DNA of 64,000 nucleotides from an uncultured Flavobacteriaceae bacterium (GTDB lineage Bacteria; Bacteroidota; Bacteroidia; Flavobacteriales; Flavobacteriaceae): NCBI GenBank assembly GCA_947488345.1, contig CANKZQ010000001.1, positions 1,315,501 to 1,379,500 of the forward strand, read 5' to 3'. Shown piece by piece: positions 25,023 to 33,601 of this stretch (position 1 is its first letter; each line of letters starts with the position of its first letter). The notes under the pieces were generated by a model. It saw only the letters and a program-made list of their open reading frames with translations, ran no database searches and was not told where the DNA came from. The position numbers and the translations under genes were made by a program.

Positions 25023-25030
25023 TATATTTG
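25023..25030 (+). promoter_or_regulatory. Distal TAnnTTTG box upstream of the Oar-like receptor gene
   Basis: TATATTTG, exact consensus, with TTG 21 bp upstream. The first of two boxes in tandem before the receptor gene. Confidence 0.45.
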
Positions 25031-25082
25031 CCCGCTTGGCTAAAAGTTAATGTTTTCTTAAAGTTATTTCTATGAAAAGCAT

Positions 25083-25090
25083 TACTTTTG
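25083..25090 (+). promoter_or_regulatory. Proximal TAnnTTTG box of the Oar-like receptor gene
   Basis: TACTTTTG, exact consensus, 32 bp before the ATG at 25123, predicting a 26-nt A-rich leader. Confidence 0.6.
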
Positions 25091-25122
25091 CCGCGTAAAA
25101 CATAAACTAATTCAATTTACAC

Positions 25123-28100
25123 ATGAAAAAAATTACTAATTTATTGATGGTTTTGATGTTCGCTATGACATCATCCATTTTTGCACAAGGGGTCACTACC
25201 TCTTCTATGAGTGGTTCAGCTCTAGACAATGAAAAAAATCCATTACCTGGTGCCAGCGTAGTGGCTGTGCACATTCCGTCTGGAACAAAGTACGGTGCAG
25301 CAACGGATTTAGATGGTTTATTTAGAATCTCAAATATGAGAGTAGGTGGACCTTATACTGTAACTATTACTTATGTTGGTTTCCAAGATTTTACTAGAGA
25401 AAACGTTACTTTACAATTAGGTCAAACTTTTAGAGTTGTCGCTACTTTGCAACAATCTTCTAATGCTTTAGAAGAAGTTGTTATTACTGCACAAGCTAAT
25501 GGTGTTTTCAACTCTAATAAAACAGGTTCTGAAACTATTATTAATTCAAAACAGATTAATAATTTACCTTCTGCTTCACGTTCGATTGCAGATTTTGTAA
25601 GAATTACACCTCAAGCTCAAATAACGGAAGGAAATGATGGGTTCTCAATTTCATTGGCGGGAAATAATAACCGATTTAATGCCATTTATGTCGATGGAGC
25701 TATAAGTAATGATGTTTTTGGTCTTGCAGGTTCTGGTACGAATGGTGGACAGACAGGAGTTTCTCCATTTTCGGTTGATGCCATTGAACAATTTCAAGTT
25801 CAAGTTGCTCCTTTTGATGTAAGAATCGGAGGATTTAGTGGTGGTGCAATTAACGCCGTTACACGCTCAGGTTCAAACGAATTTAGTGGTTCTGCTTATT
25901 ATTTTACAAGAAATGAATCTTTAGCTGGTAAAACTCCTGTAGATTTAATTCCTGCAGGTGAAAGTGCACAAAAATTAAACGAATTTACGGCTAAGACATA
26001 CGGATTTAGAATTGGAGGTCCAATTATTAAGGATAAGGCATTTTTCTTTTTAAACTATGAAAGACAAGATGATGTGACTCCACAGCCTTTTAATGTTAGC
26101 AATTATGTTGGTGATACCGATGCGGCTGGGTTAGAAACGATTCGCCAGTTTTTTAGCACAAATTACAATTATGACCTTGGTGTATACGATCAAAATGATT
26201 TTACACTTGAAAGTGATAAAATTACTGCCAAGTTTGATTTTAATTTAAGTGACGATCATAAATTATCTTTGAAACATAATTATACGAAAGCGGTTAATTT
26301 AGAATCTAGAAACTCTAATAGAGGTTTCATTGGTTTTATAAATGGTTCTGAATTCTTTACTTCAACAACGAATACTACTTCTCTTGAATTTAACTCTAAT
26401 TTCGGTTCGAAATTCGCGAATAGTTTAATTTTAGGATATACAAGTGTAAGAGATGATAGAGATCCTTCTGGTAATCCTTTCCCATCGGTTCAAATTAGAG
26501 ATGGTAATGGTACGATTCAGTTAGGGGCCGAGCCATTTTCAACAGCTAATTTATTAGAAACTGATGTTTTCACTTTGACTAATAATTTTGAAATATATAA
26601 AGGGAAGCATACAATAACCTTAGGTACTCATAACGAGTGGTCTAAAGTTAAAAACTTATTCTTCGCTTTCAACTTCGGTCAATATCAATATGATAATGTA
26701 ACTGATTTATTTAACGGTGATATTGATAGACTTCAAAGAGGTTATTCACTAGTTAGTAATGGAGCCGGTGATACGTCATCAGGATCTGCCGATTTTAATG
26801 TATTTCAAGCGGGTGTTTACGCTCAAGATGAGGTTCAAATCAATGATAACTTTAAGTTAACTGTAGGTGTTCGTTTTGATATGCCTTTCTGGGCTGATGG
26901 TCCTGTTAATGAAGACTTTAACACTAGAACTGTAGCATTATTAGAAGCCGCAGGAAAAGATTTACAAGGAGCTAGAGTTGGTAGAAGTCCTGCAAATATT
27001 TTGCATGTTGCCCCTAGAGTAGGGTTTAACTGGAATGTAAAAGGTGAATATAAAACTCAAATTCGCGGTGGATTCGGTGTTTTCACCTCTAGATTACCTT
27101 TAGTTTGGCCAGGTGGTACATACAACAACAATGGTGTAACTGGTGGGTTCCTTTTCCAAGATGTTGATTTTGGTGATACAATCCTTCCTTTTAATCCTGA
27201 TGTAAATAGTCAGCCTGTTGGTGCACAACCAGGTACTGGAGAAACAGGTGGTAATATCGATTTGTTTGCTAGTGATTTTAAATTACCACAGGTACTAAAA
27301 GCGAATATCGCTTTTGATCAGAAATTACCTTGGGGTGGTTTAACTTTTTCAGGAGATATTTTATATCAAAGAACACTATCTAATATCTACTATGAGAATT
27401 TAAATTTAGGTGGAGCTGTAGGTAGATTAACAGGTACTGGTGATGATAGATTAACGTATAATAGAAGAGATGAAATAGATGGTACTTATGATAGAATAAT
27501 CCTAGCGACAAACACAACTCAAGGAGAGACTTGGAATTTTGTTGGTACGCTTTCGAAATCTTTCTCAAATGGTTTCCAAGGAAGTGTTTCTTATTCTTAC
27601 GGTGACGCTTATGCTATTTTCGATGGTACTTCATCACAAAATAGTTCACAATGGAGAGGAATTCAAAATGTGAATGGTAAAAATTCTCGTTTACCTGTAA
27701 CAAGATCTGATTTCTCTGCTGGAAGTAGAATAATTTCGAATATGTCGTATGAATTAAAATGGAATGACAATTTAAAATCTACATTTGGTTTAGTTTATTC
27801 AGGTTCTCAAGGTAGCCCATATTCTTACACTTATGGTGGAAGAGCATCTGGTCTTCAAAATGATGATTCAAGAGATTTTACAAGTTTAATATATGTTCCG
27901 TTAAATGAAAATGATATTCGTTTAACTACAAATAATTATGCAGAATTAGATGCTTTTATCTCTAGTGATGATTACTTGAGCTCTAGAAGAGGTAGATATG
28001 CTGAAAGAAATGCTGTAAGAGGTCCATGGAGTCATATTGTAGATTTAAAATTCTTACAAGATTTCTCATTAGACAAGAATACTTTACAATTAAGTTTTGA

Positions 28101-28323
28101 TATTTTTAATTTTACTAATCTTATAAATAAAGATTGGGGTAAAGTAAACTTTAGACCTTCAAACTCACAACCTATCCGTTTTGAAGGTTTTGAAGCAGAT
28201 GGAACTACTCCAACTTTTAGTTTTGATCCTAACAACGCTGCGAATTTAGACAGAGTTGATGACTCTGGATTATTAAGTTCAAGATGGCAGATGCAAGTTG
28301 GTTTAAGATATATCTTTAACTAA
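25123..28323 (+). CDS. TonB-dependent receptor, Oar-like (1066 aa)
   Basis: Outer-membrane beta-barrel with signal peptide (MKKITNLLMVLMFAMTSSIF, cleavage near FAQG), an N-terminal carboxypeptidase-regulatory domain (ALDNEKNPLPGASVVAVHIP, TVTITYVGFQDF), a plug (NNLPSASRSIADFVRITPQA, VDAIEQFQVQVAPFDVRIGG, GGAINAVTRSGSNEFSGSAY) and a long barrel ending WQMQVGLRYIFN. The plug wording and length match Oar/OmpA-related receptors rather than SusC; there is no SusD-like or lipoprotein partner. Codon use (many GGT, ACT, AGA, TTA) is strongly uniform, and with two promoter boxes and a perfect terminator this suggests high expression. Substrate unknown; such proteins have been linked to protein secretion and peptide uptake. 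Confidence 0.92.
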   Translation: MKKITNLLMVLMFAMTSSIFAQGVTTSSMSGSALDNEKNPLPGASVVAVHIPSGTKYGAATDLDGLFRISNMRVGGPYTVTITYVGFQDFTRENVTLQLGQTFRVVATLQQSSNALEEVVITAQANGVFNSNKTGSETIINSKQINNLPSASRSIADFVRITPQAQITEGNDGFSISLAGNNNRFNAIYVDGAISNDVFGLAGSGTNGGQTGVSPFSVDAIEQFQVQVAPFDVRIGGFSGGAINAVTRSGSNEFSGSAYYFTRNESLAGKTPVDLIPAGESAQKLNEFTAKTYGFRIGGPIIKDKAFFFLNYERQDDVTPQPFNVSNYVGDTDAAGLETIRQFFSTNYNYDLGVYDQNDFTLESDKITAKFDFNLSDDHKLSLKHNYTKAVNLESRNSNRGFIGFINGSEFFTSTTNTTSLEFNSNFGSKFANSLILGYTSVRDDRDPSGNPFPSVQIRDGNGTIQLGAEPFSTANLLETDVFTLTNNFEIYKGKHTITLGTHNEWSKVKNLFFAFNFGQYQYDNVTDLFNGDIDRLQRGYSLVSNGAGDTSSGSADFNVFQAGVYAQDEVQINDNFKLTVGVRFDMPFWADGPVNEDFNTRTVALLEAAGKDLQGARVGRSPANILHVAPRVGFNWNVKGEYKTQIRGGFGVFTSRLPLVWPGGTYNNNGVTGGFLFQDVDFGDTILPFNPDVNSQPVGAQPGTGETGGNIDLFASDFKLPQVLKANIAFDQKLPWGGLTFSGDILYQRTLSNIYYENLNLGGAVGRLTGTGDDRLTYNRRDEIDGTYDRIILATNTTQGETWNFVGTLSKSFSNGFQGSVSYSYGDAYAIFDGTSSQNSSQWRGIQNVNGKNSRLPVTRSDFSAGSRIISNMSYELKWNDNLKSTFGLVYSGSQGSPYSYTYGGRASGLQNDDSRDFTSLIYVPLNENDIRLTTNNYAELDAFISSDDYLSSRRGRYAERNAVRGPWSHIVDLKFLQDFSLDKNTLQLSFDIFNFTNLINKDWGKVNFRPSNSQPIRFEGFEADGTTPTFSFDPNNAANLDRVDDSGLLSSRWQMQVGLRYIFN

Positions 28324-28342
28324 TTTACTCACTAATAAAGCT

Positions 28343-28369
28343 AAAACCCCGCAATTGCGGGGTTTTTTT
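28343..28369 (+). terminator. Strong intrinsic terminator after the Oar-like receptor
   Basis: Perfect palindrome AAAACCCCGCAATTGCGGGG continuing into TTTT, then further T to 28369; the clearest terminator in the window. Confidence 0.92.
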
Positions 28370-28384
28370 ATACTTAATTTTTAG

Positions 28385-28392
28385 TATTTTTG
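28385..28392 (+). promoter_or_regulatory. TAnnTTTG -7 promoter box of the 28414 gene
   Basis: TATTTTTG, exact consensus, 16 bp after the preceding terminator and 21 bp before the ATG at 28414. It rules out the upstream in-frame TTG at 28390, which lies inside the box. Confidence 0.6.
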
Positions 28393-28413
28393 TATGACTC
28401 AAAAAACTCCACA

Positions 28414-28845
28414 ATGAAACAAATTCATTCTTATTGGGCGTATATCGCCATTCTTATTTTACTAGTTGCAGTGGTAAACGCAATCATTGGTTTAACTCAA
28501 AAAAAAGAGTTTAAAGATAAAGACCTTCGTATTTCTTTATTCGCACTTATTGTAATGCACATTCAATTATTAATTGGTTTAGGGTGGTATTTTATGTCTC
28601 CTTCCTATAAAGCAATTAAAGAGATTGGAATGGGTGAAGTGATGAAAGAGTCTGGCTCAAGGTTATTAGCCATTGAACACCCTCTAATGATGATTCTTGC
28701 CATCGTTTTTATAACGATCGGATGGTCTAAACACAAAAAGAAAACGACAGACAAAACAAAGTTTAAAACAATCGCTATTTTTTATGGTATCGGTTTGGTA
28801 TTTGTTTTAAGTCGCATCCCATGGGATCAGTGGTTAGGGTTGTAA
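28414..28845 (+). CDS. Small four-helix membrane protein, cytochrome b-like annotation in relatives (143 aa)
   Basis: Four predicted helices: residues ~8-27 (YIAILILLVAVVNAIIGLT), 38-58 (ISLFALIVMHIQLLIGLGWY), 89-107 (HPLMMILAIVFITIGW) and 119-137 (IAIFYGIGLVFVLSRIP). Histidines inside or at the edge of helices (His4, VMHIQ, IEHPL) could ligate haem, and similar proteins are labelled cytochrome b in Flavobacteriia databases as I recall, but no classical b561 motif is present. The start at 28414 is set by the promoter box at 28385-28392. Ends in a convergent gap with the amidase gene, where a GC-rich hairpin lies. Confidence 0.7.
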   Translation: MKQIHSYWAYIAILILLVAVVNAIIGLTQKKEFKDKDLRISLFALIVMHIQLLIGLGWYFMSPSYKAIKEIGMGEVMKESGSRLLAIEHPLMMILAIVFITIGWSKHKKKTTDKTKFKTIAIFYGIGLVFVLSRIPWDQWLGL

Positions 28846-28851
28846 TTAATT

Positions 28852-28870
28852 ACAAGCGCAAGCGCTTGTT
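28852..28870. terminator. Hairpin between two convergent genes
   Basis: ACAAGCGC and GCGCTTGT separated by two bases, in the 31-bp gap between the ends of the convergent 28414 and 28877 genes. T-runs are weak on both sides, so it may be a 3'-end stabilising hairpin or a weak bidirectional terminator. Confidence 0.5.
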
Positions 28871-28876
28871 ATATTC

Positions 28877-29656
28877 TCAAATATCTATTTGAAAAGAATC
28901 CCTGTCATTCAAAAACTGTAATTTTTCTCTGGTTTTTTGTAGATGTATTGCATTCAGCGTAACAATTTGTGTCATTTCAGATGAAGGAGGAATGTTTGAA
29001 ATTTGCTCTCCCAAAGAATTATATGCTGCAGAATGTCCTGAATATTCATGTTTATTGATGTCGAAACCTACTCTGTTAACCCCAATACAATAGGCCATAT
29101 TTTCGATAGCACGGGCTTTTAACAAGGCGTTCCAAGCTGCGATTCTAGGTTTTGGCCAATTCGCTACATACAATAGGAGGTCATATGTTTCGACATTTCT
29201 GGCCCATACAGGAAAACGTAAATCATAGCAAATCAATGGGCAAATTTTCCACCCTTTGTATTCTAGAATTAATTTTTCTCTTCCTGACGTATAAACTTCA
29301 TGTTCTCCCGCCAAGGTAAACGTGTGGCGTTTATCATAGGTTTGTATCTCCCCTGATGGATATGCAAAAACTAACCGATTATAATAGTTGTTATTTTCCT
29401 TAATAATCAAACTCCCAGTAATGGCGGTACTTTTTATTTTTGCTATGTTTTGCATCCATAAAATGGTTTTTCCATGCATGGTTTCAGCGACATTATATGG
29501 TTTCATAGTGAAGCCTGTACTAAACATTTCTGGTAATACAATAAGGTCAACTGATTCAGAAATCATATCAATTTTTCGAGAAAAACAAGTCCTGTTTTCT
29601 TCTGGGTTTTCCCAGGTCAAATCAGCTTGAATAATGACAGTTTTTAAATCTTGCAT
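28877..29656 (-). CDS. Nitrilase-superfamily amidohydrolase (omega-amidase/YafV-like)
   Basis: Cytoplasmic C-N hydrolase. The Glu-Lys-Cys triad is visible: Glu43 in VLPEMFSTGF, Lys109 in YDKRHTFTLAGE and Cys143 in PLICYDLRFPVWAR. LLYVANWPKPRIAAWNALLK and RAIENMAYCIGVNRVG are typical of the omega-amidase/YafV group, which hydrolyses alpha-ketoglutaramate and similar amides in metabolite repair. 259 residues, full length. It starts 5 bp after the stop of the secreted EEP gene, so the two are probably co-transcribed, an unexplained combination. Confidence 0.9.
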   Translation of the reverse strand: MQDLKTVIIQADLTWENPEENRTCFSRKIDMISESVDLIVLPEMFSTGFTMKPYNVAETMHGKTILWMQNIAKIKSTAITGSLIIKENNNYYNRLVFAYPSGEIQTYDKRHTFTLAGEHEVYTSGREKLILEYKGWKICPLICYDLRFPVWARNVETYDLLLYVANWPKPRIAAWNALLKARAIENMAYCIGVNRVGFDINKHEYSGHSAAYNSLGEQISNIPPSSEMTQIVTLNAIHLQKTREKLQFLNDRDSFQIDI

Positions 29657-29661
29657 ATAAC

Positions 29662-30708
29662 TTAATTTCTTTCTTTTAGTAAATAAATATACACAGGAAA
29701 GTGATCACTATATCCACCTTGATAGGTACTATAATGATAACTTCTAAACGGGTAGTTCTTAAAAGGTCCTTTCTGGGTAATTAAGTACTTCTTATTATAA
29801 ATTCCTGCTTTATAAAATCGATACGATTCATCTTCGTGTTCAAGCAAGGGTTGCGAAATAATGATTTGATCGAATAAATTCAATTGATCTCTGTAGGCCA
29901 AGGTATTCATTCCTCTTCGATGCATATTAGCCATCGGGTTGTATAGGCCAACACTCTCTTCAACATCAGTTTTCTTTTCTTTGGCGTTTAATGTTTTTTT
30001 AATACTCGGGCTATCTGGATCATCGTTCAAGTCGCCCATTGTAATTATTTTAGCATTTCTATGGACCGCCTGCAACGAATCAATAATTTTTCCATTGAGT
30101 TTGGCAGCAGCAATTCGAAATGGCCGGCTCTTCGCTTCTCCTCCACTCCTTGACGGCCAATGATTCACTATCACATGAATTAAATCATCATCCAGCAATC
30201 CAGAAACCACCAATTGATCTCTTGTATAATCTCTAAAACCATTATCTTTAAACAACAATAGTTCGTGTTTTTTATAATTCAACGGTTTGAAATACTTTGC
30301 TTGATATAACAGTGCCACATCAATACCTCTTTCATCTGGAGAATCATAATGTATAATACTATACTGTTTATCTTTCAGTTTTTCTGATGCTACCAAATCC
30401 TTCAAAACCTTGAGGTTCTCTACCTCGCATACACCAATTATGGCCGGGCTAGCTCCTGATTTTTCCGCACCAATCTCACTCAATACTCGACTCAATTTAT
30501 CAATCTTATCCCAATAAATTTTAGAGGTGTATTTGTCTTTTCCTTTCGGAGTTCTATCATCATCAAATTTTTTAGGATCATTAATTGTATCAAATAAATT
30601 CTCAACATTATAAAATGCGACTGTTCTAATATCGAATCGTTGTTCCTGACCATAACATAGATATGTCGAAAACAAAATTAAAGTTAAAAATAGCTTTTTG
30701 AGAGGCAT
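29662..30708 (-). CDS. Secreted endonuclease/exonuclease/phosphatase (EEP) family protein
   Basis: Exported (MPLKKLFLTLILFSTYLCYG, cleavage before QEQ) EEP/DNase I-fold hydrolase. Active-site motifs: YNVENLFD (Asn34), CEVENL (Glu95/97), VNHWPSR (Asn182, His183), MGDLNDDPDSPS (Asp226, Asn228) and the C-terminal YSDHFPVYIY (Asp335, His336). This set is complete for metal-dependent phosphodiester cleavage. 348 residues. It is divergent from a TonB receptor/DUF5689-lamin-tail pair and has a signal-less paralogue at 38769-39734. I infer extracellular or periplasmic nuclease activity; lipid or phytate phosphoesterase activity is possible in this superfamily. Confidence 0.9.
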   Translation of the reverse strand: MPLKKLFLTLILFSTYLCYGQEQRFDIRTVAFYNVENLFDTINDPKKFDDDRTPKGKDKYTSKIYWDKIDKLSRVLSEIGAEKSGASPAIIGVCEVENLKVLKDLVASEKLKDKQYSIIHYDSPDERGIDVALLYQAKYFKPLNYKKHELLLFKDNGFRDYTRDQLVVSGLLDDDLIHVIVNHWPSRSGGEAKSRPFRIAAAKLNGKIIDSLQAVHRNAKIITMGDLNDDPDSPSIKKTLNAKEKKTDVEESVGLYNPMANMHRRGMNTLAYRDQLNLFDQIIISQPLLEHEDESYRFYKAGIYNKKYLITQKGPFKNYPFRSYHYSTYQGGYSDHFPVYIYLLKERN

Positions 30709-30861
30709 ATATTACAATTCACGTATTCAAAAGTAATAACAATTTTAACGTAAATGGTATAATTATATCAAAATATAGCCTTTCTATATAAGTGTATAAA
30801 TACTGCTTTCATATGGCAGTAAACTAGCCTTTTTTTGTCAAACTAATCTTGTCTTTGATTT

Positions 30862-33591
30862 ATGAAAAAACGCATTATATCACTAATCTGCTTCTTTATA
30901 GTATGTACAGCCATCAATGCGCAACTTGTCAATAGTGTAAAAGGTACTGTCTTAAGCTTCGAAACAAAATTACCTCTACAAAATATTATCATAGCCATTG
31001 ACAAAACGACTATTTCACATCGTACTGATGCTAGCGGACATTTTAATTTAACTCACATTCCCAATGGGAATGTAGTGGTTCAAATTTCATATCAAGATTT
31101 TGAATCTCAATTTTTCCCGATTACATTGAAACGTGGGACAACAATAGATTTGGGAACAATCTTTCTTTCCAGTAAAAATTCACAGTTTCAAGAAAACCAA
31201 GGCTCCATTTTATTAACCGAAGACGATCTCAATAATGATAGAGGATCATCTGAAAATATCACTGGTATTCTACAAGCGTCTAAAGACATTTTTCAAAATA
31301 AAGCAGCTTTCGACTGGGGGCAAGCTTTTTTTAGAATTCGCGGTTATGGTTCTGAAAATGCTATGGTGCTACTTAATGGTATTTCTATGAATAAACTGTT
31401 CAATGGCAGACCAGACTGGAATAACTGGGGTGGTCTTAATGATGCCACTCGCAATCAGCAGTTGACTTCTGGTCTCAGTGCATCAAGATTCACTTTTGGT
31501 GGTATTTTAGGAAGCACCAATATCTCTACAAGGGCCTCTAAATATCGACCAGGACTAAGGCTTACCAGTTCTTATTCAAATCGCACGTACACTGGTCGAG
31601 GTATGGTCACCTATAATTCAGGGTTACAAAAAAATGGTTTTGCTTATAGTATCTCCGCGTCAAGAAGATGGGGAAATCAAGGTTTTATAAACGGTACTTT
31701 ATATGATGCATTTGGAGTTTTCGGCGCCATCGAATATGTGTTAGATGAACATAACAGTATAAATATTACCTCTCTCTTCACGCCCAACCGGAGAGGGCAA
31801 GTGGCTGCAATTTCGGAACGTGTTTTTAAGGAATTAGGGAGGAAATATAATCCATATTGGGGATCTCAAGATGGAAGTATCAGAAATTCTAGAATTAGAA
31901 AAATACAAGAACCTATCGTACAATTCAATTACTTTCATGATTCCGAAAAAACATCTTTATCTATTGGTGCAAGTTATCAAACAGGAATACAAAGTAGAAG
32001 TCGATTAGATTATATAAATGCTCCAAATCCCAATCCCAATTACTGGCGATACCTTCCGAATATAGCAGAAAAGCCTCAAATAGATTGGCAAACCCTGTAT
32101 GATTCAAATACAACTATTAATAATGTTAATAACCCTGGACAGGCTCGATACTTACTCTATGAAGATCGTAACGAAGATGATATCCTTTCATTAAACTTAA
32201 CATTAAACAAAAGATTAACCCCTTTTCTTAACATGGATATAGGTAGCACCTATAAAGATCTTACTTCTAACAACTATGCATATCCTTTAGACTTATTAGG
32301 AGCCGAATTTTATTCAGACACAAATCCGTTTTCACTTATAAATGGTATACCTGCTCAAAATGACATGTTAGGTGAATCAAAAAAAGGGGTTGATGATAAG
32401 ATTAAATATCACTATAATACTTCCTCAAAGGAGTTAAGTTCTTTTGCTCAATTTCGATTCAATTTAAAAAAGGTTGACTTCTTTATAAGTGGATCCTATA
32501 CAAATACGAACCATCAAAGAGAAGGGTATTTCTTGAATCAGACTTTTGAGAACAATTCTCTTGGTAAAAGTGATAAACTATCATTTACGGATACAGGCAT
32601 AAAAGGTGGGCTTACGTATAAAATCACTGGAAAACATCTACTAATGCTAAATACCGCTTACCTTTCGAAAGCACCTGTAATTCGCAATTCTTTTGTCAAT
32701 ATTCGAGAGAACAATTTACACGTTCCTGATTTAGCGAGTCAGAAAATACTAACTTCAGAAGTTAGCTACGTTTTTAGATCTTCCAAGATAAAGGCAAAGG
32801 CAACAGGGTATTTCACCGAATTTAAAAATGGGACAGATATCAACTTTATCTTCGCGCAAATTGGATCTGGAACTGATTTCTTTCAAGAGGTAGTCACAAA
32901 TATTCATAAAAGGCATTTCGGAGGTGAGTTTGGCATCGAATATCAGGCAAATTCATCCGTTAAGATTCTCGCCGCAGCTGCCCTTGGGCAACATACATAT
33001 GCTAGCAACGCAAACGTAGCTGTAAATTTTGATACTGCTGGTTTTAATAATGACCTCATCAATAATTCTGGGTTTAAAGACTTAGGTGAAACTTATATTA
33101 AAGGACTCAACATAGCGAGCGGCCCTCAACGAACTTATTCCTTAGGGATTACCTACCGAGACCCTAAATCTTGGTGGATAGGCGCAACAATGAACCACCT
33201 TTCGAATACCTCTGTAGATATTTCAACGATATCTCGAACAAATGATTTTTTTGTGAATCCTAACGATCGCTTCAATCTCCCATTTGAAGATATTGATGTC
33301 GATTTGGCTAAGCAATTATTAAAACAAGAAGTGTTTGAAGGCTTCTATTTATTAAACTTTACTGGTGGAAAATCTTGGCGTGTCAAAGGAAAATATCTCA
33401 GTTTATTTATGAGTATTAACAACGTTTTTGATCAAATCTATAGGACTGGCGGTTACGAGCAATCTCGCACCGCCAATTATGCTAGCCTCGTCGAAGACAC
33501 TTCAAACGGTAATGATCGACGCAATTTTGGAAACAAATATTGGTACGGACTTGGACGAACTTATTTTTTGAATCTAGCCATTAATTTATAA
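30862..33591 (+). CDS. TonB-dependent receptor of the putative nucleic-acid uptake locus (909 aa)
   Basis: Outer-membrane transporter. Signal peptide MKKRIISLICFFIVCTAINA; carboxypeptidase-regulatory domain (VKGTVLSFETKLPLQNIIIA, QISYQDFESQFFPITLKRG); plug with ENITGILQASKDIFQNKAAF, FFRIRGYGSENAMVLLNGIS and LNDATRNQQLTSGLSASRFT; barrel to the C-terminal YFLNLAINL. It is followed 10 bp later by the DUF5689/lamin-tail lipoprotein, which sits where SusD would be in a SusCD pair. A TGTCTTTG box (one mismatch) lies just before the ATG. Substrate inferred from neighbours: nucleic acid fragments or another phosphate-containing polymer. Confidence 0.9.
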   Translation: MKKRIISLICFFIVCTAINAQLVNSVKGTVLSFETKLPLQNIIIAIDKTTISHRTDASGHFNLTHIPNGNVVVQISYQDFESQFFPITLKRGTTIDLGTIFLSSKNSQFQENQGSILLTEDDLNNDRGSSENITGILQASKDIFQNKAAFDWGQAFFRIRGYGSENAMVLLNGISMNKLFNGRPDWNNWGGLNDATRNQQLTSGLSASRFTFGGILGSTNISTRASKYRPGLRLTSSYSNRTYTGRGMVTYNSGLQKNGFAYSISASRRWGNQGFINGTLYDAFGVFGAIEYVLDEHNSINITSLFTPNRRGQVAAISERVFKELGRKYNPYWGSQDGSIRNSRIRKIQEPIVQFNYFHDSEKTSLSIGASYQTGIQSRSRLDYINAPNPNPNYWRYLPNIAEKPQIDWQTLYDSNTTINNVNNPGQARYLLYEDRNEDDILSLNLTLNKRLTPFLNMDIGSTYKDLTSNNYAYPLDLLGAEFYSDTNPFSLINGIPAQNDMLGESKKGVDDKIKYHYNTSSKELSSFAQFRFNLKKVDFFISGSYTNTNHQREGYFLNQTFENNSLGKSDKLSFTDTGIKGGLTYKITGKHLLMLNTAYLSKAPVIRNSFVNIRENNLHVPDLASQKILTSEVSYVFRSSKIKAKATGYFTEFKNGTDINFIFAQIGSGTDFFQEVVTNIHKRHFGGEFGIEYQANSSVKILAAAALGQHTYASNANVAVNFDTAGFNNDLINNSGFKDLGETYIKGLNIASGPQRTYSLGITYRDPKSWWIGATMNHLSNTSVDISTISRTNDFFVNPNDRFNLPFEDIDVDLAKQLLKQEVFEGFYLLNFTGGKSWRVKGKYLSLFMSINNVFDQIYRTGGYEQSRTANYASLVEDTSNGNDRRNFGNKYWYGLGRTYFLNLAINL

Positions 33592-33601
33592 CAGGAAACA
33601 T

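Noticed and set aside
25123-28323. Oar-like receptor as part of a SusCD polysaccharide locus
   Set aside because: No SusD-like lipoprotein, glycoside hydrolase or sulfatase gene is nearby, and the plug matches Oar rather than SusC.
30709-30861. Cobalamin riboswitch upstream of the TonB receptor
   Set aside because: No conserved box or characteristic stem pattern was found; the receptor's neighbours do not suggest B12 transport.
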